A DNA stretch of 56,988 nt from positions 1-56,988 of the IMG/VR virus record IMGVR_UViG_3300009012_000001. One strand, 5' to 3'. Below the pieces are notes generated by a model, which was given only the letters and a program-made list of their open reading frames with translations, was not told the DNA's origin and ran no database searches. Source of the stretch: a virus. Shown piece after piece: positions 29,854 to 37,290 of this stretch; position 1 is the first letter of the stretch, and every line of letters starts with the position of its first letter. A program made the translations under genes and the position numbers.

Positions 29854-30162
29854 TCATCGCGGCGGCAACGGGGTCGGGGCGGGTGACGGCTTGAAGTCAA
29901 TCCATTCGTGGATGCCAGAACTGGCGAACCCCTGCGTCACCGCCGCGACGAGCGTCACCAGCGCCGCCCGCAGGTCCCCCGGCAACTGCTGAAACAAGGC
30001 TTCCCCCACGACGGCGCCCGCGAGGTTGAGCAGCATCGCGGTCGTGCGCGGGTTGCGCTTGACCCACGGGTTGACCTTCAGCCAGTTCACGATGGCCTGC
30101 ACCACAAACGGCTGGCCAATCAGCCACAGCGCGATGGCGTAGGGGACTTGGCCAGGGTCCAT
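29854..30162 (-). CDS. Small membrane protein, holin-like; paralogue of the protein at 36999
   Basis: 102 residues. Two membrane segments, YAIALWLIGQPFVVQAIVNW and TAMLLNLAGAVVGEALF, then a region ALVTLVAAVTQGFASSGI. The layout and the final 'G-I-H/Y-E' resemble the product at 36999. Directly after the endolysin gene, a holin role is likely but not proven. Confidence 0.6.
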   Translation of the reverse strand: MDPGQVPYAIALWLIGQPFVVQAIVNWLKVNPWVKRNPRTTAMLLNLAGAVVGEALFQQLPGDLRAALVTLVAAVTQGFASSGIHEWIDFKPSPAPTPLPPR

Positions 30163-30534
30163 CTAACTCACGACGTAGGCGTGCGGGTCAAACTCCACAT
30201 GCACGTGCGGTTGCGGGCTTGGCCAATAGAGGCTCTGCGGCAACGCGGGCGGTTTCGTCGGGGCTTCGTAGAGCACGTCGTAGCCTGGCAGCGCGGCGGC
30301 GATGGCGACGATGAGCGCGGGCAGGACGGCGGCGTCGACGTGAAACGTCTTGTAGTCGTGCGCCAGCCCCAGGTAGTGTTTGGAGCCGACCATGTGCGCG
30401 CCGTCGGTGCCAGACGTGATTTGGCAGTCGTAGCCGCGGGCGGCGAACAGGGCGGCCACGACGAGGTCGGCGAGGACCATGCGCGGGTCGAGCGCCTTCA
30501 ACTGGACGTCGGACTTCAACGTCACCAGAGTCAT
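30163..30534 (-). CDS. Endolysin, M15-type peptidase
   Basis: 123 residues from ATG 30534 (ATGA overlap). ITSGTDGAHMVGSKHYLGLA then HDYKT and, at the end, PHVHVEFDP. The H-x-x-x-S-x-HxxGxAxD ... HxHxEF metal pattern is that of D,D- or L,D-carboxypeptidase-type M15 enzymes that cut peptidoglycan cross-bridges. Small for the family, single domain and no wall-binding part, as in Gram-negative phages. It lies with membrane proteins that probably serve as holin and spanin. Confidence 0.8.
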   Translation of the reverse strand: MTLVTLKSDVQLKALDPRMVLADLVVAALFAARGYDCQITSGTDGAHMVGSKHYLGLAHDYKTFHVDAAVLPALIVAIAAALPGYDVLYEAPTKPPALPQSLYWPSPQPHVHVEFDPHAYVVS

Positions 30535-30839
30535 GGCCGCCGCCGCGTGGTCCACCAGAACAGGCCCAGCAACCACCACGACCCCAGGGCCGCCAGCGCG
30601 CGGGCGCCCTGCGACGCCCATAGCAACCAGGGACTGATGACCGTCACATCAATGGCGCGAATGGCGGGATGCTGGACCAGGAGAATGGTGGCGACGCCGT
30701 CCATAATGGTCACGCCCGCGAGGCCGCGCAGGAAAATCTGCCATGGACCGAGCAGGCGGCCACGGTAGCCGATGAGGAACGCCGACATCGGCAGGATGCG
30801 CGCCACGGCCAAGGTCGCCGAAACTTCGAAGGCCGTCAT
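30531..30839 (-). CDS. Membrane protein of the lysis region
   Basis: 102 residues. Three hydrophobic stretches (VARILPMSAFLIGY, GLAGVTIMDGVATILLV and WASQGARALAALGSWWLLGL), then a basic end (WWTTRRRP). Linked by ATGA to the endolysin gene. A second holin candidate. Confidence 0.55.
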   Translation of the reverse strand: MTAFEVSATLAVARILPMSAFLIGYRGRLLGPWQIFLRGLAGVTIMDGVATILLVQHPAIRAIDVTVISPWLLWASQGARALAALGSWWLLGLFWWTTRRRP

Positions 30840-31009
30840 TCGTCCCGAAGGGCCTTCCGCAGCCCGTCGGCCAAGGCGTTCTCGTCCAGTTTCTTTTCCA
30901 GGTCCTCGCGCGATTTCTTCGCGTCGTTGAGCGTCTGGATGACGTCATCAGGTAACGTCACGGGCACGGGTTCGTCCTCCTTCTTCCCTCGGCGTCTTAC
31001 CATCTGCAT
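30836..31009 (-). CDS. Small acidic-basic helical protein
   Basis: 57 residues from ATG 31009 (GGGGCGGAG upstream). A basic start (VRRRGKKEDEPVPV) and a coiled-coil-like helix (DAKKSREDLEKKLDENAL). It overlaps the next gene by ATGA. Possible lysis or tail-assembly factor. Confidence 0.5.
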   Translation of the reverse strand: MQMVRRRGKKEDEPVPVTLPDDVIQTLNDAKKSREDLEKKLDENALADGLRKALRDE

Positions 31010-31034
31010 ACTCCGCCCCTTCTGCGCGGCGGTA

Positions 31035-31325
31035 TCATCCCCCACCCGACGTTTCCCGCATCACGGTCCGGGCCACCTCGCGCATCTTGTCCGCCATGGT
31101 CGCGGCCTGCGCGTTGACCCGGATTTGCTCGGTTAGTTCTTTCTGCAGCGCGTCCACGGACGCGCGCAAGACGGCGATGTCCTGGTCTTTCTGCTTACTG
31201 ATGTAGCCGGGGACAATCCATCCCATCAGGAACGCGATGACGGCGGCGGCGAGCACGCCGGCCGCTCCGTAGCGGGTCAGCCAATCGAACAGTTGCGGTT
31301 CGGGGATTTGGAGCAGCCACGGCAT
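31035..31325 (-). CDS. Membrane-anchored coiled-coil protein, spanin-like
   Basis: 96 residues from ATG 31325. An N-terminal membrane anchor (YGAAGVLAAAVIAFLMGWIV) is followed by a long helix (DIAVLRASVDALQKELTEQ) and an Ala-rich end. Inner-membrane spanins (Rz type) have this layout, which fits a two-membrane host. The outer-membrane partner is not seen. Confidence 0.5.
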   Translation of the reverse strand: MPWLLQIPEPQLFDWLTRYGAAGVLAAAVIAFLMGWIVPGYISKQKDQDIAVLRASVDALQKELTEQIRVNAQAATMADKMREVARTVMRETSGGG

Positions 31326-31344
31326 CCATCCACCCCATGGCGAA

Positions 31345-31710
31345 TCAGTCGGCCATCCCGCCGTCACGCAGCAGCGCGATGAGCCGCGCCACGGCGTCGG
31401 TGAGGTCGTTGGTGCGGTTGACGATGCTGACCATCGCTTGGCCCAGCGGGGGCAGCAGGAAACTGTTGATGTAGGTGGGCATCAACGCGGCGCTGTCCGG
31501 GGCCGCCGGCGGCCGGGGCGGCAGGTCCAGTGGCGGCGGCTGCAGGGCCGGGACCGTCGCGGCGTGGGCGAGGCGCGCCCACAGCGCGGGGTTTGCTGAC
31601 CGCAGCATGCGCAGCGTCGGTGGCGTCGTGGACGTGTCCTGCCACAGGTCGCCCGGGCCGCGCATGAACCGCAGCGCGTCCGCCGAATCCGTGCCCGTGT
31701 AGCGAATCAT
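31345..31710 (-). CDS. Hypothetical tail-region protein
   Basis: 121 residues. An N-terminal polar part (RYTGTDSADALRFMRGPGDL), a Pro-rich middle (PPPLDLPPRPPAAPDSAAL) and a C-terminal helix (SIVNRTNDLTDAVARLIALL). The mid region resembles linkers in tail proteins. Its ATG overlaps the previous stop. Confidence 0.55.
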   Translation of the reverse strand: MIRYTGTDSADALRFMRGPGDLWQDTSTTPPTLRMLRSANPALWARLAHAATVPALQPPPLDLPPRPPAAPDSAALMPTYINSFLLPPLGQAMVSIVNRTNDLTDAVARLIALLRDGGMAD

Positions 31711-31847
31711 ATCGTGCTGTTGACCGTGAAGGTCATGTCATAGACCGTCATGGTCGGGGTCAATCCATAGTTCCCGCTGGACATCATTTCCACCACGCCG
31801 GTCAACCAGCGCGTCGAATAATCACCCAAGCCAGCAGACCGAATCAC
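31707..31847 (-). CDS. Small hypothetical protein downstream of the tail fibre
   Basis: 46 residues from a GTG that overlaps the tail-fibre stop (GTGA); its TGA overlaps the next ATG. DYSTRWLTGVVEMMSSGNYG then LTPTMTVYDMTFTVNS. Beta-rich; may be a fibre-associated protein. Confidence 0.5.
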   Translation of the reverse strand: MIRSAGLGDYSTRWLTGVVEMMSSGNYGLTPTMTVYDMTFTVNSTI

Positions 31848-32880
31848 GATGATGAGACCTTGAACCGCGCGTACTCGAGCAGGATATCGCTTTGGGCGGC
31901 CCCGAGCACGCGGGACACGTGCGTCATCCCGAGCACGGCACGGCTGACGATATTTGTCGTCAGCGTTTGCTGCAACGACCCATTGAAATAATAGTCAATA
32001 CTGTTCGGCTTGGCGATCACCTTGAATTGATGGAATGTATTGACGGCCACGTTAATGTCAGACCCATCGGTACCCGTCCCTTCCTTTTTCTGTTGGGGTC
32101 GCAACTTCCCGCTGTTCACCATGGTCCAAGCGGCGAAATCCGAGAGCAATGTCGTCAGCAGTCCGCCCGCTTGCGCCAACCCGATGAGAATGCCCGCCGA
32201 ATTCGCGCGCCAGTTGGTGTCGAGGGTAGGGAAGAAGACCCACGCTTCGTAACTGATGCTGCCCCATTCCCCGACATGCGCCGTCTTTTTGGTGATGAGA
32301 TCAGCACTGTCGCCGCCATCGGCGATGAGGTCCACAATCCCTCGGCTCACGGGGGAAGTCCGAACTAAACTCGTCCCGACGATCCCAGCCCGCATCGTCC
32401 AATATGTGTCGATGTCGGCCAACGCGCCGCCGGTCACGTTCGCACTGGCCACGATGAACGTATTCGCGATATCCCGGTCGCCCGGCGTGTCGGGTAGGTT
32501 GCTAATATTCCCCGTATCCGCGTAGATGGTCCGCCACGTCAGCGCTGACGTCCCCAAATCATAGGTACTCGCCGCCTGCGGTTTGAGTGTCTGCGGGTCG
32601 AGCACACCCGCCACGCCATGGATGTGGTCGCGGATATTGCTGGAAAATCCTCGTTATCGCTAACGAGATTGGACTATATCTTACTGCGAGATTCCGCAGC
32701 CCCCGCATGTAGTCTCTGAGGGGTCCCGATGGACTTCCCTGCTGATTGGCCGCACCCGACGATTGTCACCGACTCCGGTACGTCGGGATACCCGGCTGTT
32801 CCAGCATATAGCGGGGTTACGAGGCCAACTTATCCGACCTCGACCTGATTCATTTGGGCCGCCGTGAGCACTTGGCCCAC
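31844..32880 (-). CDS. Tail fibre / lectin-like protein, interrupted by a group I intron
   Basis: Exon 1 is 32880-32837 and exon 2 is 32639-31844; splicing removes 32836-32640 and joins ...AQMNQVEV-NIRDHIHGVAG... in frame (840 nt, 279 codons). 'VLTAAQMNQ ... NIRDH' is a usual opening of tail fibre proteins, so the frame restoration is strong support. The C-terminal about 200 residues, with beta-strand pairs (YEAWVFFPTLDTNWRANSAG, FHQFKVIAKPNSIDYYFNG), look like a LamG/concanavalin-type sugar-binding domain. The GTG at 32880 is chosen as start; an upstream ATG frame (32927) is out of phase by one base, see findings. Confidence 0.75.
32640..32836 (-). ncRNA. Group I self-splicing intron, 197 nt, no internal gene
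   Basis: All core elements are readable on the minus strand. P1: exon CGAGGU pairs with intron GCCUCG, giving the needed U-G at the 5' splice site. P3: CCCCGC / GCGGGG. P4: GCUG (in ATGCTGGAAC) / CAGC (in AATCAGCAGGG). P6: GTCC / GGAC hairpin. P7: GACTA (in CAGAGACTACA) / TAGTC (in AAGATATAGTCC). P8: CTGCG / CGCAG. P9: CTCGTTA-GCGA-TAACGAG. The intron ends in the required G (32640). It should splice with guanosine as cofactor. The tail-fibre frame closes exactly when it is removed. Confidence 0.95.
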
Positions 32881-32914
32881 GCTAGAAAGTCTGGAATGAA
32901 TACGCCATCCCAGG

Positions 32915-33451
32915 TCAACGCCTCCATCCCCACGCAAACTCCGCGGCGGTCTTGGCGTGTTTTCGAAGGTTGCACGACGAACAGGCGCAGCAGATGTTGT
33001 CTGGCCAATTCGTCCCGCCGCGGGCCAATGGAATCTTGTGGTCTACATGAAAACGCCCATGCAATTGCCGCCAACAATAGAAACACTGTGCGCGTTGTGT
33101 CGCGTAGATACGCGCGACATCGTGGATTCCGTACCAACCAATCGCCTGCGCCTTGCGGGCTCGCCGATAGCGACGACGCGCACGCAGGCGCGATTCAACA
33201 CGCAACCTCGTGGCATACCGCCTTCGGTAACGACGTTGACTTTCCAATCGGCGACGAGGATACCGCTGACGGTATCGTGCCGAAGCCATCCTATTCGCAG
33301 CGCGGATTTGTTCTGGATGTCGTGCCTTCAACAATCGCCATGCCTTGCGTCCACAGGCGCGGCATGATGGGCATAATCCGTCGTACCTCTGTCTGTCGCG
33401 GGAATATGCGACAAATGGTTTCCAACGGCGGCATTTCGTGCAACGTTTCAT
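32915..33451 (-). CDS. HNH endonuclease with N-terminal zinc finger, next to the group I intron
   Basis: 178 residues (ATGA overlap with the upstream gene). An N-terminal zinc finger (CTKCRRWKPF and LCPSCRAC), a long basic helix rich in RY/RR pairs, then RAQCFYCWRQLHGRFHVDHK and IPLARGGTNWPDNICCACSSCN, the HNH core (CxxC, DHxxP, GG, N, CxxCN). It ends 78 bp upstream of the 5' splice site, so it lies beside the intron, not in it. GC is lower than in flanking genes. It probably cuts the intron-less tail gene to promote spread of the intron. Confidence 0.88.
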   Translation of the reverse strand: MKRCTKCRRWKPFVAYSRDRQRYDGLCPSCRACGRKAWRLLKARHPEQIRAANRMASARYRQRYPRRRLESQRRYRRRYATRLRVESRLRARRRYRRARKAQAIGWYGIHDVARIYATQRAQCFYCWRQLHGRFHVDHKIPLARGGTNWPDNICCACSSCNLRKHAKTAAEFAWGWRR

Positions 33452-33720
33452 TCGATGGCCACATATGTTCCTTCGACAAGGCGCGTGATTCTTCCGTCTG
33501 GTTCGATGCGGTATTCACCTGCCGCCGGGTCAAGATGGTGATTCCGCAGAATCTGTTCCCCATCGGCCCGCTCGATGTCCTCAGATTTCTCAATACGCTC
33601 TTCGGCCAATCGCACTAATCGTCGCCACTCCGCCGTCGCCACACCAATCATATAGGCATCGTGGTCGCGCCGCTTGCGCTGTTCAAGAATCTTGGCCAGT
33701 TCCTCATCCGTGATTCTCAA
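33448..33720 (-). CDS. Hypothetical protein
   Basis: 90 residues from a TTG that overlaps the previous stop (TTGA). Helical N-terminus (DEELAKILEQRKRRDHDAYM), then RNHHLDPAAGEYRIEPDGRI. It is coupled on both sides. It may belong with the HNH gene as part of the insertion, or be a tail protein. Confidence 0.5.
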   Translation of the reverse strand: MRITDEELAKILEQRKRRDHDAYMIGVATAEWRRLVRLAEERIEKSEDIERADGEQILRNHHLDPAAGEYRIEPDGRITRLVEGTYVAIE

Positions 33721-35195
33721 AATGCCAGCTCTCTCCCCGAATCTAGTTTCCCGAGCGTGGCGTGGTCGAGCACCAGCCACGGCCCTGTTTCCTGCAGGTG
33801 CGCCGCGTAGGTCGTCGTGTGCTCCAGGCCACGCACCAGGGCGATGTCGTGCGCCAATCCCGTGACCACAAACCCCGTGCCCACCGCCGTGTTCGATTCC
33901 ACGAGGTAGACGAGGTCCCCCAACTCCCGCGCCAGGACGTCTGGGAAGACGTTCTTCAGCGCGAACGTCACGTCAGGAACCGGGTCCTTGCGCTGCAGCA
34001 CCAGGAAATCGGCGTAGTCCTGGGCGTGTTGGAACTTGCCGATGAAGTCGCTTTGCAGCGACAGGTTCCGGACGCCGTAGAGGGTTTGGCTACTGGCGGT
34101 CGCCGATTGTCGCAGGATGTCGGGCTGGCGCTGGATGCTGTAGCCGCGGACCTGGAATTTGTTGAGGTAGGTCTGGTCCGACGACCCATTGAAGACCGTC
34201 GCCACCGCCGTGGTGCCGAAAAACGTGACGCTGGCGGACGCCGTCGCCGTGCGGTCGAACGAGAACAACCCGAAAAACGGGTCGGTCGGCACCAAATACC
34301 CGCTAATCGTGCTCAGGATGTAATCCGCGCTCCGCGTCACCGACACGCTTTGCGCGGGCGTGTCGCGTTCCAACGAGTCCGGGTCGAGGTAGGTGAGCCA
34401 GAATCCCACGGATGACGACGCGGAGATTGTGGGAACCTCCTGCAGCCACGCCACCGTCTGCACGGACGAGGCGATGCGCCGCGGGGTCCCCTGGACCTTG
34501 ATGGCGTTGACGACTTGGTCGTCGGACAGGGTGTAGCCGAACCCGAAAAAGTCATTGACGTAACTGGCCACCGCCGAACTGCCCAGGTCCAGGTAGCGCG
34601 TGCGCAGGTTGACCCGACCGGCGCCGTCGACCCACAGGTGGGAATACCCGAACCGGGCGATGTCTTCCAGCGCGCGCACGGGCTCGTATTCGCGGAACCA
34701 CGCGAACGGGATGAGGTCCCACGGCGGCAACACATCCACGCTGCGGTCGGCCGCCGCCACCCCCGCCGCCGACAGCACGTCGGTGGCGAGGCTGCTGGGG
34801 GCGATGTCGACCGCGATGGACGTGTCGATGCGCCGGCGGGCGAGGTCCTTCACGCGGTCGGTGGCCTGCATCCGCGCCGTGCGCCGTGCCAATTCTGGGT
34901 CGGGCGCCCACGCGTCGACAAACCCAGCGAACAGTTGGTAGGTGGTGACGTTGTGGATGGCGAGGATGCGGACCCGCTTGTTCGGTTTCAGGTTCGGCGC
35001 GTACGGCGAGGCGGCGTTCTCCGGGCTGAACAACCCCGCGTTGTTGTCCAGGAGCAGGTCGCACCGCCCGGGGGACAGGGAGTCGAAGATGGTCGCGCGG
35101 TCGCGTGTGACGCCGACGCGCAGGCAATAGGACGACAGGTTCGTGTAACTCCCCGCGACGAATTCGACGCCGACTTCGTAGGTGGGCGTGGCCAC
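33717..35195 (-). CDS. Tail tip / baseplate hub protein
   Basis: 492 residues. The N-terminal part (VTRDRATIFDSLSPGRCDLL, LLDNNAGLFSPENAASPYA) and the repeated beta-strand pattern up to the end (VYLVESNTAVGTGFVVTGLA) resemble the central tail-tip or hub proteins of siphophages. The gene follows the tape measure directly, the usual place. Its ATG is 1 base from the tape-measure end. Confidence 0.7.
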   Translation of the reverse strand: MATPTYEVGVEFVAGSYTNLSSYCLRVGVTRDRATIFDSLSPGRCDLLLDNNAGLFSPENAASPYAPNLKPNKRVRILAIHNVTTYQLFAGFVDAWAPDPELARRTARMQATDRVKDLARRRIDTSIAVDIAPSSLATDVLSAAGVAAADRSVDVLPPWDLIPFAWFREYEPVRALEDIARFGYSHLWVDGAGRVNLRTRYLDLGSSAVASYVNDFFGFGYTLSDDQVVNAIKVQGTPRRIASSVQTVAWLQEVPTISASSSVGFWLTYLDPDSLERDTPAQSVSVTRSADYILSTISGYLVPTDPFFGLFSFDRTATASASVTFFGTTAVATVFNGSSDQTYLNKFQVRGYSIQRQPDILRQSATASSQTLYGVRNLSLQSDFIGKFQHAQDYADFLVLQRKDPVPDVTFALKNVFPDVLARELGDLVYLVESNTAVGTGFVVTGLAHDIALVRGLEHTTTYAAHLQETGPWLVLDHATLGKLDSGRELAF

Positions 35196-35196
35196 G

Positions 35197-36591
35197 TCAG
35201 CCCACGCGCCCGACCGGGCCGGCCGTCAGGAGGCGCCCCACGCGGCGGGCGAAGTTGTCGAACGTGTATTCGTCCCAGAACTGCGGCGCGTTGAAATTGA
35301 CCGTCAGCCCGGCCCCGCCCGCAGCGGACGCCCCGGCCAGCGGGCTGACCGTGACGCGTTCCGCGCCCGCTTCGCCGACCATTATCGGCGTCGGGCGCGT
35401 GGCGATAAACGACCCGCCTCGCTGCAGGAACAAAAACGGGAAGATACCGCCGAGGATGCCGGTGATGAACGACGCCGCCGCCTGCACGAGCGCGAGTTGT
35501 TCGATGGCCGCGTTCGCCGCCGCCACCCACAGTTGGCTGAAGAGGTCGGTCCCTTGCGTCGTCACCTTCAAGACGCCCGCCAACATCGTTTCCACGCCGG
35601 CCTGGATGCGCTGCTGTGCATCCAGCGCCGCGTCCGCCTGCGCGTTCTGCGATTCGACCCACGAGTTTTTCGCCATCAGCGCCGCGTCCGCCGCCGACAA
35701 CGCCTGCACGTCCGCCGCGTCGGATGCCGCGTTCTGTGTTTCCGTGTAGGTGTTCAGGGCCTGGATGCCGATGTCGAACAGGGCTTTCTCGCTGTCCACG
35801 CCGACCTGTTTCTGCTTGCGCGCGGCGTCCTCCGCCGCCTTGCCGATGGCCACCCAGCGGTCCGTCATGGCCTGCTGCCCGCGCAGCACCGGGACGCTGT
35901 TGATGAGCCACTGCTGCATTTCATGTTCCTGTGCGGCGGCGGCAGCAGCCCGATTTGCCGCTTCTTCGGCCAAACGGTCGCGCAGGTCCGCGCTGCGCGC
36001 CGCTTGTTCCGCCCAGAAGCGGTTCACCCCACGCATGACAAGTGCGAGGCGTTCCTGGGCAGACATCGTCAGGTCGAGCGCTTGGCCCGTGTTGACAATG
36101 GCTAATGCGTTTTGTTCCTGCGCCGTGGTGGTGTCTTTCAGGGCCTGTTGCGTCCGGCGGAGGTGTTCCTCATACGCTAAATAGGCGGCGACGACGCCGC
36201 CCACCGCGAGCAACGTCAACCCCATCGGGGACAGAATGGCGGCCGTCGCCGTATTCAAGGCAAGCGTCGCTGCCGTCACGGCTTTGGTAATCAATTCCTG
36301 GCTTTGCAGCACGCCGCGGTAGGCCGCGACCGCGCCGCGGGCCGTGGACACCGCGACGAATGCCGTTTCGAGGCTGTCCGCGAATTCCTTGCCGGCCGTC
36401 CCCCCGGTCATCCGCGCGATGCGCGCCATGTCGAACAACACGAAATTGAACGCCTGCGTGGCGACGCGGGCCTGGGTCAGGGTCTGCGACGAGGTCGACG
36501 CGAACCGCTGACTGGACTGCGCGACTTGGTTGAAGGACTGGATGGCTTCCGCCGCGCCGGTCGTGGTGAACCGGAGGGCTACGTCCGCCAT
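35197..36591 (-). CDS. Tail tape measure protein
   Basis: 464 residues, very Ala-rich, with long helices (AQSSQRFASTSSQTLTQARV, LNTYTETQNAASDAADVQ), a hydrophobic segment (MGLTLLAVGGVVAAYLAYEE) and, near the end, VGEAGAERVTVSPLAGA, which is typical of the C-terminus of tape measures ('GExGxExVxP'). At about 1.5 angstrom per residue it predicts a short tail of about 70 nm. It lies between tail chaperone and tail tip genes. Confidence 0.85.
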   Translation of the reverse strand: MADVALRFTTTGAAEAIQSFNQVAQSSQRFASTSSQTLTQARVATQAFNFVLFDMARIARMTGGTAGKEFADSLETAFVAVSTARGAVAAYRGVLQSQELITKAVTAATLALNTATAAILSPMGLTLLAVGGVVAAYLAYEEHLRRTQQALKDTTTAQEQNALAIVNTGQALDLTMSAQERLALVMRGVNRFWAEQAARSADLRDRLAEEAANRAAAAAAQEHEMQQWLINSVPVLRGQQAMTDRWVAIGKAAEDAARKQKQVGVDSEKALFDIGIQALNTYTETQNAASDAADVQALSAADAALMAKNSWVESQNAQADAALDAQQRIQAGVETMLAGVLKVTTQGTDLFSQLWVAAANAAIEQLALVQAAASFITGILGGIFPFLFLQRGGSFIATRPTPIMVGEAGAERVTVSPLAGASAAGGAGLTVNFNAPQFWDEYTFDNFARRVGRLLTAGPVGRVG

Positions 36592-36692
36592 CGCTCCGCA
36601 TCCTTGCGGATTTTCATCAGCAGGTAGTTGAGGTCCTCGGGCGTGTGCGCCCGCATGTCGTCGCGCGTCCAGCCATAGACGGATGCGAACAC
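36579..36692 (-). CDS. Second part of the tail assembly chaperone, possibly reached by frameshift
   Basis: 37 codons from a GTG at 36692: FASVYGWTRDDMRAHTPEDL then NYLLMKIRKDAERWR. This is the usual second chaperone segment that phages make as a fusion to the first (here 36703-36996). The open frame extends back into the first gene in the +1/-2 phase, so a -2 or +1 shift near its end would fuse them. It overlaps the tape-measure start. Confidence 0.5.
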   Translation of the reverse strand: MFASVYGWTRDDMRAHTPEDLNYLLMKIRKDAERWRT

Positions 36693-36702
36693 ATGCAGGG
36701 CG

Positions 36703-36996
36703 TCAAGCCGGGACGACCGGAGCGGCGGCGGCCTGAAATTTGTTGATGGCCGCCGCGACGGCGCCGATATCGGCCTGTGTCATGGCGCGAACGTCGTCGC
36801 GCGTGACCTCCGGGTTCGCGGCGCGCAGGATGATATGCAGGTAGGTCCCGACCTGCTTGATGGTCATGCGCTGCCCGTCGAACGGGACGCCGGCGTCCTC
36901 CAAATCCTCCAGCGTCCCCTGCCGCAGCGGCAAGGCCTGACGCAGGTCCACGCGCTTGCCGTTGACGTCGAACACGATGTCGAACTCAGTGGCCAT
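36703..36996 (-). CDS. Tail assembly chaperone (first part)
   Basis: 97 residues from ATG 36996. EFDIVFDVNGKRVDLRQALP, LEDLEDAGVPFDGQRM, then ANPEVTRDDVRAMTQADIGA. The size and location between tail tube and tape measure match tail assembly chaperones. It helps polymerise the tube around the tape measure. Confidence 0.65.
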   Translation of the reverse strand: MATEFDIVFDVNGKRVDLRQALPLRQGTLEDLEDAGVPFDGQRMTIKQVGTYLHIILRAANPEVTRDDVRAMTQADIGAVAAAINKFQAAAAPVVPA

Positions 36997-36998
36997 GG

Positions 36999-37277
36999 TC
37001 AGGCGGCGGGCTTGGTGGCCTCGTAAACGCCCGTGCTGGCCAGCCCCGCGATGACGGCGGCGACGAATTGCGCGAACGCGGCCGCCACGCTCGTCGGCAC
37101 GGTCCGCAACACGTAATCGCCGACGAGGATGCCGACGATGTTGACGACGCCGGCCGCGATGGTCGGGCCGTGCGGGGTGTTCCCGATGAACGCGAGCGCT
37201 TTCAGTTTGTTCACCACCCAGGTGACGGCGGCGGCCTGTCCGAGCAGCCACACCGCGATTTGCCAGGGGATGTCCAT
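36999..37277 (-). CDS. Small membrane protein, paralogue of the protein at 29854
   Basis: 92 residues from ATG 37277. Segments WQIAVWLLGQAAAVTWVVNK, ITAGVVNIVGILVGDYVL-like (AAGVVNIVGILVGDYVL) and a final AAFAQFVAAVIAGLASTGVY. It follows the layout of the lysis-region protein at 29854 but sits inside the tail module. It may be a tail-associated membrane protein or a second holin. Confidence 0.6.
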   Translation of the reverse strand: MDIPWQIAVWLLGQAAAVTWVVNKLKALAFIGNTPHGPTIAAGVVNIVGILVGDYVLRTVPTSVAAAFAQFVAAVIAGLASTGVYEATKPAA

Positions 37278-37290
37278 GGGTGACGCCTCC

